From: Patulibacter minatonensis DSM 18081
GTDB lineage: Bacteria; Actinomycetota; Thermoleophilia; Solirubrobacterales; Solirubrobacteraceae
Length of the DNA: 64,000 nt
Direction of reading: 5' to 3'
NCBI RefSeq assembly: GCF_000519325.1
Contig: NZ_KI912613.1
Location: forward strand, 4,534,469 to 4,598,468
The notes under the pieces are model-generated. The model saw nothing but the letters and a program-made list of their open reading frames with translations. It was not told where the DNA came from and did not search any database. Below are positions 28,814 to 36,884 of this stretch, one piece after another; position 1 is the stretch's first letter; each line of letters begins with the position of its first letter. The position numbers were made by a program, and so were the translations under genes.

Positions 28814-30010
28814 TCAGGCCGGGCCGTGCGGCTGGAGGACGGCCTTGATCATGCCGTCGTCCTTCTTCTGGAACGTCTCGTAGGCCTGCGGGCCCTCCTC
28901 GAGCGGGAGCTTGTGCGTCGCGAGGCCGTCGACGTCGAGGGGGTCCTCGTCGCCCTCCAGGAGCGGCATGAGGTCGCCGATCCAGCGCTTCACGTTCGCC
29001 TGGCCCATCTTCAGCGTGAGCTGCTTGTCGAACATCTGCAGCATCGGCATCGGGTCGGCGGTGCCGCCGTAGACGCCCGAGATCGACAGCGTGCCGCCGC
29101 GGCGGACGACGTCGATGGCGGTGTGCAGGACGACCATCCGGTCGATGCCGCCGGTCTCCATGACCTTCTGCGCGAGCTTGTCGGGCAGGAGGCCCGTGAT
29201 CTTCTGCGCGAAGGCGCCGACGGGCGCGCCGTGGGCCTCCATGCCGACGGCGTCGAGCACGCTGTCGGGGCCGCGGCCGCCGGTCAGCTCGCGCAGGGCG
29301 GCGCCGAGGTCGTCGTGCTTCGTGATGTCGATCGGCGTGACGCCGTGCTTCTCGGCCATCGCCAGGCGCTCGGGCACGAGGTCGAGGCCGAAGACCTGGC
29401 CGGCGCCGCGGTGCAGCGCGATGCGGGCGGCCATCTGGCCGATCGGGCCGAGCCCGAAGATCGCGATGGTCCCGCCCTTGGGGACGTTCGCGTACTCGAC
29501 GCCCTGCCAGGCGGTCGGGAGGACGTCGGAGAGGTAGACGAAGCGCTCGTCCTTCGGGCCGTGCGGGACCTTGATCGGGCCGTACTGCGCCTGCGGCACG
29601 CGGAGGTACTCGGCCTGACCGCCGGGGACCTGGCCGTAGAGCTTCGAGAAGCCGAGCAGCGAGGCGCCGGTGTCGTACTCGCGGACCTGCGTGGTCTCGC
29701 ACTGCGACTGCAGCCCGCCGTCGCACATGAAGCAGTGGCCGCACGAGATGTTGAACGGGATGACGACGCGGTCGCCCGCCTTGATGTGCGTCACCTCGGG
29801 GCCGACGGCCTCGACGATGCCCATCGGCTCGTGGCCGAGGACGTCGCCCTTGTCGAGGTAGGGCCCGAGGACCTCGTAGAGGTGCAGGTCGGACCCGCAG
29901 ATGCCGCTCGAGGTCACCTTGATGATCGCGTCGGTGGGCTGCTCGATCGTCGGGTCGGGGACCGTGTCGATGCGGACGTCGTCGACGCCGTGCCAGGTGA
30001 GTGCCTTCAT
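28814..30010 (-). CDS. Zinc-dependent alcohol dehydrogenase (threonine/formaldehyde-dehydrogenase-like MDR)
   Basis: A 398-residue medium-chain dehydrogenase. Catalytic-zinc region: SGICGSDLHLYEV (Cys) and GHEPMGIVEAVG (His-Glu). The structural-zinc lobe has CGHCFMCDGGLQSQC, with four cysteines. The NAD(P) Rossmann motif is IFGLGPIGQMAARIA. The long form with the insert before the C-terminus (GGIDRMVVLHTAIDVVRRGG) resembles glutathione-independent formaldehyde dehydrogenase-like enzymes; the substrate is uncertain. Two SigB-type promoters lie upstream (30049-30072 and 30117-30141), pointing to stress induction. The next gene on the strand is the 32-residue membrane protein. Confidence 0.93.
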   Translation of the reverse strand: MKALTWHGVDDVRIDTVPDPTIEQPTDAIIKVTSSGICGSDLHLYEVLGPYLDKGDVLGHEPMGIVEAVGPEVTHIKAGDRVVIPFNISCGHCFMCDGGLQSQCETTQVREYDTGASLLGFSKLYGQVPGGQAEYLRVPQAQYGPIKVPHGPKDERFVYLSDVLPTAWQGVEYANVPKGGTIAIFGLGPIGQMAARIALHRGAGQVFGLDLVPERLAMAEKHGVTPIDITKHDDLGAALRELTGGRGPDSVLDAVGMEAHGAPVGAFAQKITGLLPDKLAQKVMETGGIDRMVVLHTAIDVVRRGGTLSISGVYGGTADPMPMLQMFDKQLTLKMGQANVKRWIGDLMPLLEGDEDPLDVDGLATHKLPLEEGPQAYETFQKKDDGMIKAVLQPHGPA

Positions 30011-30048
30011 GGGGATGCCTCTCGTTCGGGGTGCTGCGAGCGGGGTCC

Positions 30049-30072
30049 CTACCCGTGCCCCGGGGTGCGAAC
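30049..30072 (-). promoter_or_regulatory. SigB-type promoter P1 of the alcohol dehydrogenase
   Basis: Minus strand: GGTTC with GTTC at 30072-30069, 14 bases, then GGGTAGGGAC (-10 at 30054-30049). It gives a leader of roughly 30 bases before ATG 30010. Confidence 0.65.
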
Positions 30073-30116
30073 CGGGCGGATCCGGACGGTCGCGGGCACC
30101 CGCCGGATCGGCGTCC

Positions 30117-30141
30117 CTACCCCGCGACGGCGCCCCGGAAC
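30117..30141 (-). promoter_or_regulatory. SigB-type promoter P2 of the alcohol dehydrogenase
   Basis: Minus strand: GGTTC with GTTC at 30141-30138, 15 bases, then GGGTAGGGAC (-10 at 30122-30117). It shares the full ten-base -10 extension with P1, making a tandem pair 68 bases apart. Confidence 0.6.
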
Positions 30142-30168
30142 CGGGGCGACGAACAACGTCTACGCGGG

Positions 30169-30195
30169 GTTTCCCGACGCGCGGACCCGGGGTAC
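30169..30195 (+). promoter_or_regulatory. Candidate SigB-type promoter for the glycosyltransferase operon
   Basis: Plus strand: GTTT (30169-30172), 17 bases, GGGTACGGAC (-10 at 30190-30195). The spacer is longer than in the other copies. An ATG follows ten bases after the -10 and opens a short upstream ORF. Confidence 0.45.
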
Positions 30196-30205
30196 GGACG
30201 GCGCC

Positions 30206-30271
30206 ATGCCGCGACGGACGATCCTTCCCATCGCCTCTCCCCACGCCCGGTCCACGGCCTCCGGGAGCTGA
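30206..30271 (+). CDS. Short leader ORF before the glycosyltransferase operon
   Basis: ATG 30206 to TGA 30271, reading MPRRTILPIASPHARSTASGS (21 residues). It starts ten bases after a GGGTAC -10 box, where a leaderless message would begin, and ends three bases before the GTG start of the first glycosyltransferase. The peptide itself is probably unimportant; terminating ribosomes could re-initiate at GTG 30275. The function is inferred from position only. Confidence 0.4.
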   Translation: MPRRTILPIASPHARSTASGS

Positions 30272-30274
30272 GTC

Positions 30275-31447
30275 GTGCGCATCGTCCTCATCGCCCACCA
30301 CGTCGCCCCCATCCGGCCGCCGTTCGGTGGCGGCGTCGAGTCGTTCACCTGGAACCTCGGACGCTGGCTCGCCCGCCGCGGGCACGACGTGGTCGCCCAC
30401 GCGCCACGGGGCTCGGCGATCCCGGGCGTCGAGATCCGCGAGCTCGACCTCGACGTCCGTCTCAGCGACGCCGCCCGCTCCGACGTCGACATGCCGCCGG
30501 GGGACTTCATGGCCGCGCACCACGCCTACCAGCGCCTGATGCTCGAGCTGCGCGCGGCGCCCACGACCTACGACGTCGTCCACTCGAACACGCTGCACTA
30601 CCTGCCGCTCCTGATGGCGTCGACGATCGGCATCCCGATGCTGACGACGCTGCACACGCCGCCGACCCCGTGGCTCGAGAGCGCGCTGCGGTCGCTCGAG
30701 CCCACCGGGCGCCCGGCGCTGAACGCGGTCTCCCCCGCCACCCGCGCGGCCTGGGACGAGGTCGTGCCCGGCGTGCCGGTGGTCCGCAACGGCGTCGACC
30801 CGGCGGCGTGGCCGGCGGGGCGGGGCGGCGGGGGCGCCGTCTGGAGCGGGCGCATCGTGCCCGAGAAGGCGCCGCACCTGGCGATCGACGCCTGTCGGGC
30901 CGCCGGGCGCGGGCTCGTCCTAGCCGGGCCGGTCATCGACCGGGCCTACTGGTCGGCGGAGGTCGAGCCGCGCCTCGGGCCGGACGTCCGCTACGCCGGG
31001 CACCTCGACCACGAGGACCTCGCCCGGGAGCTCGGCGCGGCGTCCGTCGCCCTGATGACGCCGGCGTGGGACGAGCCGTTCGGCCTGGCGGCCGCCGAGG
31101 CGATGGCCTGCGGGACCCCCGTGGCCGCGTTCGCGCGCGGCGGCCTGCCCGAGCTCGTCGGCGACGACGGCGGGCGCCTCGCCCGCCCCGGCGACGTCGC
31201 CGACCTGGCCCGGGCGATCATCGCCGCGGCCGCGATGGATCGCGACGCCGTCCGCGCGCACGCGACCCTGACGGCCGGCATCGACGCGATGGGCCGGGCC
31301 TACGAGCGCCGGTACGCGCGCCTCGCCGGCGGGCGGACGCGTCCCGAGCCGCTGCACGTCGTGCGCACGCCGCCGGTCGTCGCCCCCGGCCCGCGACGGT
31401 CCCGGAGCCGGGCGCTCGCCGTCGCCCCGGTCCGGGCACCGTCGTGA
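30275..31447 (+). CDS. Glycosyltransferase family 4 protein
   Basis: A 390-residue GT-B enzyme that transfers a sugar from an activated nucleotide sugar. The N-terminal acceptor domain has the loop FGGGVESFTWNLGRWLARRGHDV. The C-terminal donor domain has IVPEKAPHLAIDACRAAGR and the E-x7-E signature DEPFGLAAAEAMACGTPV. Start GTG 30275. First of three consecutive, overlapping glycosyltransferase genes of different families, suggesting assembly of a glycan or glycolipid; there are no polymerase or export genes beside them. Confidence 0.92.
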   Translation: MRIVLIAHHVAPIRPPFGGGVESFTWNLGRWLARRGHDVVAHAPRGSAIPGVEIRELDLDVRLSDAARSDVDMPPGDFMAAHHAYQRLMLELRAAPTTYDVVHSNTLHYLPLLMASTIGIPMLTTLHTPPTPWLESALRSLEPTGRPALNAVSPATRAAWDEVVPGVPVVRNGVDPAAWPAGRGGGGAVWSGRIVPEKAPHLAIDACRAAGRGLVLAGPVIDRAYWSAEVEPRLGPDVRYAGHLDHEDLARELGAASVALMTPAWDEPFGLAAAEAMACGTPVAAFARGGLPELVGDDGGRLARPGDVADLARAIIAAAAMDRDAVRAHATLTAGIDAMGRAYERRYARLAGGRTRPEPLHVVRTPPVVAPGPRRSRSRALAVAPVRAPS

Positions 31448-32532
31448 CGGTCGGCTGGTACGTCCACCACCACGGCGCCGGCCACCTCCACCGCTTCCTC
31501 GCCGTCCGCGAGCTGCTCGGACCGGAGGTCGTCGGACTCGGCTCGCTGGCGCGGCCCGCGTCGGTCCCGGAGGACGGCTGGGTCCAGCTCCCCGGCGACG
31601 TCCCCGACGGCGAGCCCGACGACCCGACGGCGGGCGGCACGCTGCACTGGGCGCCGCGACGGGTCGCCGGCCTCCGCGCCCGCACCGCGCGGATCGCGGC
31701 GTGGGTCGCCGAGCACGACCCCGCCGTCCTCGTCGTGGACGTCTCCGTCGAGGTCGCGCTGCTCGGCCGGCTGCTCTCGGTGCCGACGGTCGTGGTCGCC
31801 CAGCGTGGCCGCCGCACGGACCGGCCGCACGCCGCGGCCTACGCGGGCGCCTCCGCGGTGCTCGCGCCGTGGACCGCCGCCACGCACGCGCCGGGCGACG
31901 GTCCACCCGAGGACCGGTTGGTGCTGTGCGGGGCCGTCTCGCGGTTCGACCGCCTGTCGCCGGACCGGCCGGAACGCGCCCCCGCCGCCGACCCGCGACG
32001 GGTGCTCGTGCTCGTCGGCGCCGGTGGGCACGACCTGCACGCCCAGGACGTCGTCGCGGCGGCCGCCGCGACGCCGGGCGTCGTCTGGGAGGTGGCGGGG
32101 GCGCTGCGGGTGCCTGACGGCCGCGTCACCGATCGCGGCCCGGACGCCGACGTCCGCGCGCTGCTCCACGCCACCGACGTCGTGGTCGGGACCGCCGGAG
32201 GCAACGTCGTGGCGGAGGTCGCGGCGGCCCGCCGCCCGCTGATCCTCCTGCCGCAGGCCCGCCCCTTCGGGGAGCAGCGCCGCCAGGCGTCGCTGCTGCA
32301 GTCCGCCGGTCTCGCGGCGACCCTCGCCGCGTGGCCGGCCCCGGAGGCGTGGCCGGAGCTCCTGCGCGACGCTGCCGCACGGCCGGTCGGGCGGTGGTCG
32401 GCCCACCACGACGGGCGGGGCGCGGAGCGGATGGCGACGGCGGTCCGCGCGGTGGCCCGCGGGGAGGATCCACCCCGAGCGGCCGCGACGACATCGCTCG
32501 CCCGCGCCGAGGGGCCGGCCCGGTGCGCGTAG
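31444..32532 (+). CDS. MurG/UGT-like glycosyltransferase
   Basis: A 362-residue GT-B protein of the GT1/GT28 type. The N-terminus is WYVHHHGAGHLHRFLAVRELL (His-rich acceptor loop), and the C-terminal donor-binding part is VVGTAGGNVVAEVAAARRPLILLPQARPFGEQRRQASLLQSAGLA, the segment that contacts the nucleotide in MurG. Start GTG 31444 overlaps the previous stop; its end overlaps the next gene by ten bases. The acceptor and donor are unknown. Confidence 0.88.
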   Translation: MTVGWYVHHHGAGHLHRFLAVRELLGPEVVGLGSLARPASVPEDGWVQLPGDVPDGEPDDPTAGGTLHWAPRRVAGLRARTARIAAWVAEHDPAVLVVDVSVEVALLGRLLSVPTVVVAQRGRRTDRPHAAAYAGASAVLAPWTAATHAPGDGPPEDRLVLCGAVSRFDRLSPDRPERAPAADPRRVLVLVGAGGHDLHAQDVVAAAAATPGVVWEVAGALRVPDGRVTDRGPDADVRALLHATDVVVGTAGGNVVAEVAAARRPLILLPQARPFGEQRRQASLLQSAGLAATLAAWPAPEAWPELLRDAAARPVGRWSAHHDGRGAERMATAVRAVARGEDPPRAAATTSLARAEGPARCA

Positions 32533-33359
32533 GCCTCGCCACGATCCAGCGCGGACGCCGCGAGCACCTCCGGCGCCAGGTCGCGGGCGTCGCCGCCCAG
32601 ACCCGGCGGCCCGACGCGTACGTCGTCGTCTCGATGGACCCCGCCAGCGCGGACCGCCCGTCGCCCGACGGGCCGAGGATCGACGACCCCGATCCGAGGG
32701 TGATCCGGATGCCGGTCGCGGACGAGCTGCCCCTCCCCCTCGCCGCCGCCCGCAACGCCGCGGTCGCGGCCCTCGACGGGATGGACCTCGTCGTCCTGCT
32801 CGACACCGACTGCATCCCGGGCCCGGAGCTCGTCGCCCGCTACGCCGACGCGACGCGCGAGCGCGGCGGCCTGCTCGCCGGACCCGTCGGTCACCTGCCC
32901 GCGGGTCGCCCCTCCGCGACCGTCCTGACCGAGGACGACCGCCGGGCCGCGCGGGTCCGGGGCGGTCGGCCGGTCCCGGACGCCGGAGCGCTGCTCGACG
33001 AGCCGCGGCACGAGCTGTTCTGGTCGCTCTCCTTCGCGGTGACGCCGCTGACGCACGAGCGGATCGGCGGGTTCGACGAGGGGTACGCCGGCTACGGCGG
33101 CGAGGACACCGACTACGCGTTCCGGGCCCGGCGGGCGGGCGTCGGACTGACGTGGGTCGGCGGCGCGTGGGCGTATCACCAGGACCACCCGGTCTCGGAC
33201 CCGCCGATCGAGCACCTTCACGACGTCGTGCGCAACGCGCGACGGTTCCGTGCGGTCTGGGGGCGCTGGGCGATGGAGGGTTGGCTCGCGGCGTTCGCGG
33301 CTCGGGGACTCGTCGAATGGGACCCGGACGGCGACCACCTGGAGCTCGCGGCCGGATAG
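32523..33359 (+). CDS. Glycosyltransferase family 2 protein
   Basis: A 278-residue GT-A enzyme. Nucleotide-sugar/metal site: LVVLLDTDCIPGPELV (D-x-D). The acceptor-side motif is IGGFDEGYAGYGGEDTDYAFRARRAG, typical of the galactosyltransferase-like C-terminal region. Start GTG 32523 overlaps the preceding gene. Last gene of the glycosyltransferase operon; an IS110-type element has its border about 20 bases after the stop, so any further operon members may have been displaced. Confidence 0.9.
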   Translation: MRVGLATIQRGRREHLRRQVAGVAAQTRRPDAYVVVSMDPASADRPSPDGPRIDDPDPRVIRMPVADELPLPLAAARNAAVAALDGMDLVVLLDTDCIPGPELVARYADATRERGGLLAGPVGHLPAGRPSATVLTEDDRRAARVRGGRPVPDAGALLDEPRHELFWSLSFAVTPLTHERIGGFDEGYAGYGGEDTDYAFRARRAGVGLTWVGGAWAYHQDHPVSDPPIEHLHDVVRNARRFRAVWGRWAMEGWLAAFAARGLVEWDPDGDHLELAAG

Positions 33360-33408
33360 CGCGCGGGCGGCCGGGGGGTGTCCCTATCGGGTTGTCAAGT
33401 CGATCGGG

Positions 33409-34635
33409 TCAGGTTGTCTGGGTGAGGGGGCCGGCGGAGCCGGCCCCCTCGAACCGGTAGAGCGTCTGCGTGCGGAGCATCTTGTGAAGCAGGTCGCAGC
33501 GCCGGCGAGCGAGGCACATGATCGCGGCGTTGTGGCGCTTGCCCTCGGCCCGTTTGCGGTCGTAGTAGGTCCGGGAGGGTGGGTGGTGCAGCGAGCAGAA
33601 CGCGGAGAGCCACAGCGCGTTCTTCAACCGGTGGTTGCCGCGCCGAGACCGGCTCTGGCCACGGATTGATGAACCGGATTGGCGGGTCACGGGCGCAAGT
33701 CCGGCGTAGGCGGCGAGGTGCCCGGCGGTCGCGAATCGGGTCGGGTCACCGATCTCGCTGAGGATCCTGGCGCCGGTCCTGGTCCCGATCCCGGGGAGGC
33801 TCTCCAGGACCGGGGCGAGAGGGTGGGAAGCAAACAACTCCCCGATCTGTTCCTCGAGCGCTGCCCGATCGCGCCTGAGCGTTTGCAGGTTCTTCGCCTG
33901 TCCGGCGACGATCGATCCGATCGTGCGCTCGGCCGGCACCACGATCGTCTGCTGCTCCAGAGCGGCCCAGATGTCGTCGCGGAGCCGCTCGGCCATCCGT
34001 GGTGCGTGGTGCTTCAAGGTCTGCAGGATCCGGCCCTTGCCGGCCTTCCGCAGCGTCGTTGCAGTCGGATACCGGGTCAGCAGCTGCAACACCGCCGGGT
34101 GCTCCAACCGCTTGCCAAGCACCGATTCCAGCGGCGGATGGGCCTGCAACAGCAGGTCTCGCAGCCGGTTTGAGACCCGCGTCACGTCGTGTGCGAAGTC
34201 GTCATCCATCCCGCACAACAGCTGCAGCGCCTGCAGCACCTCGTCGTCCTCCGGCAGCCAGTGCAGCCGCGCTGCGTGAAGCCTCGCGGTGTCGGCGAGG
34301 ACCATGCTGTCGCGTCGGTCGGTCTTGCTTTCGCCCGGGTAGAGCTCCGCCGCCCTGCGCATCACCAGGCCCGGCACATAGGCCACCGGCATATCCCGTG
34401 CCCTCGCGGCCTGCACCGCGAGCGACCCGATCGAGCCGGGCTGATCGATCACCAACGCCGCCCGGCCCACACCCTGAGCGGTGTCCAGCAGCGCCTCGAG
34501 GTCGTCCTGGCGATTCCTCACCGCCCGGTCCGCGAGCTGCCCACCCGCCGTGTCGATGAGCGTGGCGTGGTGGTCGTGCTTGCCGACGTCCAGCCCGATC
34601 CAAACCTCGATCCCCGGATCGTCGTGGTCGCTCAT
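33409..34635 (-). CDS. IS110-family transposase
   Basis: A 408-residue DEDD-type recombinase. The N-terminal RuvC-like domain starts IGLDVGKHDHHATLIDTAGG with the first Asp and continues with ALVIDQPGSIGSLAV and ESKTDRRDSMVLADTARLH. The C-terminal domain (Transposase_20) contains SLPGIGTRTGARILSEIGDPTRFATAGHLAAYAGLAPVTRQSG and SRRGNHRLKNALWLSAFC, with the catalytic serine region of this family. It appears intact. Start ATG 34635 has GAGGAGGAG nine bases upstream. RNA-guided recombination is known for this family. Confidence 0.95.
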   Translation of the reverse strand: MSDHDDPGIEVWIGLDVGKHDHHATLIDTAGGQLADRAVRNRQDDLEALLDTAQGVGRAALVIDQPGSIGSLAVQAARARDMPVAYVPGLVMRRAAELYPGESKTDRRDSMVLADTARLHAARLHWLPEDDEVLQALQLLCGMDDDFAHDVTRVSNRLRDLLLQAHPPLESVLGKRLEHPAVLQLLTRYPTATTLRKAGKGRILQTLKHHAPRMAERLRDDIWAALEQQTIVVPAERTIGSIVAGQAKNLQTLRRDRAALEEQIGELFASHPLAPVLESLPGIGTRTGARILSEIGDPTRFATAGHLAAYAGLAPVTRQSGSSIRGQSRSRRGNHRLKNALWLSAFCSLHHPPSRTYYDRKRAEGKRHNAAIMCLARRRCDLLHKMLRTQTLYRFEGAGSAGPLTQTT

Positions 34636-34654
34636 GACGGCTGCTCCTCCTCGT

Positions 34655-34700
34655 TTCGGGGTGCGGTTCGGGCCCTGCAGGGCCCGAACCGCACCCCGAA
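34655..34700. repeat. 46-bp perfect palindrome in the 5' non-coding end of the IS
   Basis: Bases 34655-34700 read identically on both strands (21-bp arms plus central TGCA, itself palindromic). It lies 20 bases upstream of the transposase start, inside the region expected to encode bridge RNA. As RNA it would form a very stable hairpin that may fold the bridge RNA or block read-through into the transposase. Confidence 0.8.
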
Positions 34701-34910
34701 GCCGCAGCCACCTTACGAATCAGCCCCAACGTGGGCGTGTCCCTATCAGCGGTCACCGGGATGCCCGTGCCGCTGGCCGCAACACCCCCCAGATCACAAC
34801 GGACAGGGGGCCTTCAGCGCTACCAACGACACCGGGCCCACAACGCATCCTGGCCGAATCACCAGGACGCACCAAAACGGTAAGGGGGTCGCACGCCTCG
34901 AGACGCGGAC

Positions 34911-35039
34911 GAACGGCCGCGCCTTCCGGCGCTCGCGGAAGGTGAACGACCGGACCGTGTCGTTCAGGAAGGTCGACATCTCGCCGGACGTCCCGCCCAT
35001 CAGCTCCTGGACCACCGCGACCGACGGGCCCCGTGGGTC
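34911..35039 (-). pseudogene. Manganese catalase relic (N-terminal fragment)
   Basis: About 43 codons read DPRGPSVAVVQELMGGTSGE then MSTFLNDTVRSFTFRERRKA then RPF. This matches the conserved N-terminal segment of Mn catalases (AVQELLGGKFGEMSTLMNYTYQSFNFRGR...RPYY). The expected continuation (YDLIAAIAAEEYGHVE with the metal ligands) is missing and replaced by unrelated sequence, and there is no start codon. The surrounding 34748-35037 holds nothing else recognisable. It sits between the IS and the SigB operon, so deletion or rearrangement near the IS probably removed the catalase. Confidence 0.7.
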
Positions 35040-35265
35040 AGGTTCCGGTGCCGAGGCGCCGGGCGTCGGTCGGGGCGTAGGGCGCGTACGCACGCAGCGC
35101 TCGGCGCGCGGCGGCCACGCGGCGACGGTCCGACCGCACCGGGCCCGAATCGGCGGCGGCACGGTCCTGCGCGTCGGCGTCTCGGACGGCCGCGAGCACC
35201 CGCGACACGTCGACGTCGGACGTGCCGGTGCGCTCGCCCACGGAGTCGGGGGCCGGCGCGCTCAC
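35038..35265 (-). CDS. Small hypothetical protein coupled to the sigma factor gene
   Basis: 75 residues: VSAPAPDSVGERTGTSDVDV..., then SDRRRVAAARRALRAYAPYAPTDARRL. Start GTG 35265 overlaps the sigma factor stop (GTGA at 35265-35262), so it is probably translationally coupled. It is Arg/Ala-rich and helical, with no recognised domain. Its placement directly after a SigB-type sigma factor would suit a modulator of that factor, but that is speculation. Confidence 0.55.
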   Translation of the reverse strand: MSAPAPDSVGERTGTSDVDVSRVLAAVRDADAQDRAAADSGPVRSDRRRVAAARRALRAYAPYAPTDARRLGTGT

Positions 35266-36026
35266 GCCGCCACCGCCCGGTCCGCCCCGGGCTCGAGATG
35301 GGCGCGCATCTGCGCGGCGGCGTTCTCGAGGATGCGGGAGATCTGCATCTGCGAGACGTTCACCTCGGCGCCGATCTCGCGCTGCAGCATCTCGTCGCGG
35401 TATCGCATGTCGACGACCTTGCGGTCGCGTTCGCTGAGCACGGCGAGGGCGTCGTCGAGCAGGTCGACGTCCTCGACGTGCCCGTAGCCCTTCTCCGGAC
35501 GACCGAAGGTGTCGAGCAGCTCGCGGTCCTCGCCCGAGGGGAAGCTGAGCGAGTCGATGCGGAAGCAGCGCGCGGCACGCCGGGCGTCGACCACCTGCTC
35601 CTCCGTGGTCTCGAGCCGGCGGGCGAGCTCGGCGGTCGTGGCGACGTCGCCCCCGCGCTCGATGACCGCCTCCTCGGCGGTGACGCGCGTCTGGAGCTCC
35701 TTCATCGACCGCGGCACGGCGACCGACCAGCAGTGGTCGCGGAAGTGGCGCTTCATCTCGCCGGTGATCGTCGGCGCGGCGTACGCCACGAAGCGGTGCG
35801 GTCGGGAGAGGTCGAAGCCCTCGATCGCCTTCACCAGGCCGAGCATCCCGACCTGGACGAGGTCCTCGAGCTCCTCGCCACGCCCGGCGTACTTGCGGGC
35901 GAACGAGCGCACCATCGGCGTGAACCGGTGCACGAGCTCGTCGTACGCCGCCCGGTCGCCGCGGTCGCGGTACCGGCCCAGCAGCTGCTTGTCGCGCAGG
36001 TCGCGCAACGTCGCGTCTTCGACCAT
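35262..36026 (-). CDS. SigB/SigF-type stress sigma factor 1
   Basis: A 254-residue group 3 sigma factor with regions 2, 3 and 4 (no region 1). Region 2: YDELVHRFTPMVRSFARKYAGRGEELEDLVQVGMLGLVKAIEGFD; region 2.4/3: FVAYAAPTITGEMKRHFRDHCWSVAVPRSMKELQ; region 4: LSERDRKVVDMRYRDEMLQREIGAEVNVSQMQISRILENA. The MKRHFRDHCW.V.VPR segment is diagnostic of the SigB/SigF/SigG group, which recognises GTTT...GGGTA-type promoters. Start ATG 36026. No anti-sigma or anti-anti-sigma gene is adjacent. Probable driver of the GGGTAG promoters in this island. Confidence 0.95.
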   Translation of the reverse strand: MVEDATLRDLRDKQLLGRYRDRGDRAAYDELVHRFTPMVRSFARKYAGRGEELEDLVQVGMLGLVKAIEGFDLSRPHRFVAYAAPTITGEMKRHFRDHCWSVAVPRSMKELQTRVTAEEAVIERGGDVATTAELARRLETTEEQVVDARRAARCFRIDSLSFPSGEDRELLDTFGRPEKGYGHVEDVDLLDDALAVLSERDRKVVDMRYRDEMLQREIGAEVNVSQMQISRILENAAAQMRAHLEPGADRAVAA

Positions 36027-36291
36027 GGGTGTCCCTTCGAGTGATGAACCGTGAGAAGCGGCATCGCTCGAGCCGAGATCGGCCGCGAAGGACTGTCCAC
36101 CTGGAGCTGAAGTGCGCCGCCGCCCGGGGGGCCGCGGACGTCCGACCCGTGAGCCTCTGGTCGAGGCGGGGGCGGGAGGCGACCTGATCGGCAGCGCTAT
36201 ACACCTGTTCCCCGTTCCGACCGTCCGAAACACCGGATCGCCGATCGGGCCGAAGACATCCGATCGGCCTCACGGCCCGTAGTGTGCGCGT

Positions 36292-36669
36292 TCAGCGCCC
36301 CTCCAGGCGTTCGATGAGGTCGAGCGTCAGGAACAGGGCGTCGGAGATGCTCCGGCGGGCTCGGTGGAGCTCCGGTACGTCCGCACCGTCGAGGCGGCGC
36401 CGCGTGGCGCCGGCGACCTGGGACTGGAGATCGCGCAGCGCGCCCGTGAGGACCTCGACCCGATCGACGTCCACCGGTCCACCGACGTGGACGCCGTGCG
36501 TGATCGCCCGGAGGTCCGCGAGGATCAGGTCGGCGCGGGCGCGCAGCCCGTCGGCGCCGCGGACGTCGAGGCCTCCGGCGTGCCGATCGTCCGGGGCGGG
36601 TCCGTCCCGGTTCGCGAGGCGGGTCGCCGGGGCGGCGGGACGTCCGGCGCGCGGGTCGTCGAGGGGCAC
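36292..36669 (-). CDS. Hypothetical helical protein
   Basis: 125 residues from GTG 36669. The N-terminal third is disordered and rich in Pro/Ala/Asp; the rest is helical (LRARADLILADLRAITHGVHVGG; VEVLTGALRDLQSQVAGATRRRL; HRARRSISDALFLTLDLIERLEGR). I do not recognise it. It stands alone, 215 bases after the DUF2294 gene and 265 bases before sigma factor 1 on the same strand. I see nothing definite in 36027-36291. Confidence 0.6.
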   Translation of the reverse strand: MPLDDPRAGRPAAPATRLANRDGPAPDDRHAGGLDVRGADGLRARADLILADLRAITHGVHVGGPVDVDRVEVLTGALRDLQSQVAGATRRRLDGADVPELHRARRSISDALFLTLDLIERLEGR

Positions 36670-36782
36670 AGTGGATCCTTCGCGTTCGGGTTCGGGGCCT
36701 CCTGTCGGCGGGCGATGCCCGCCGGCGGTCCTGCCTCACGCCTCCCGGAGCTCCCTGGTGAGATCCCTGCGACTCGTGCGTC

Positions 36783-36802
36783 CGGGCTCGTCGCCGAGCC
36801 CG
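36783..36802. terminator. Perfect 8-bp hairpin after the DUF2294 gene
   Basis: CGGGCTCG-TCGC-CGAGCCCG forms a perfect stem with a 4-base loop about 80 bases downstream of the minus-strand DUF2294 stop. A second inverted repeat (TGCACCCG at 36838-36845 with CGGGTGCA at 36871-36878) lies between it and that stop. No T-run is present. It is a likely termination region. Confidence 0.45.
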
Positions 36803-36884
36803 ATCACCGGAGAGTACGACGCGGGGGGCCGGTCGGTTGCACCCGGTCCGCCGACCCGACGCCCGCGGAGCGGGTGCACCGTCG

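Larger units (their letters stand above)
33378..34747. mobile_element. IS110-family insertion sequence
   Basis: An 11-bp direct repeat GTGTCCCTATC (33378-33388 and 34737-34747) brackets a transposase gene with a short (about 20 bp) 3' side and a longer (about 100 bp) 5' non-coding side. There are no terminal inverted repeats, as usual for IS110. The exact ends are uncertain: the repeats may be target, or part of the element's recombination cores. The long 5' non-coding end is where IS110 elements encode their bridge RNA. Confidence 0.7.

Noticed and set aside
30001-31443. Open frame on the plus strand leading into the second glycosyltransferase
   Set aside because: Out of frame with the first glycosyltransferase gene, which is clearly real; only the portion from 31444 is coding.
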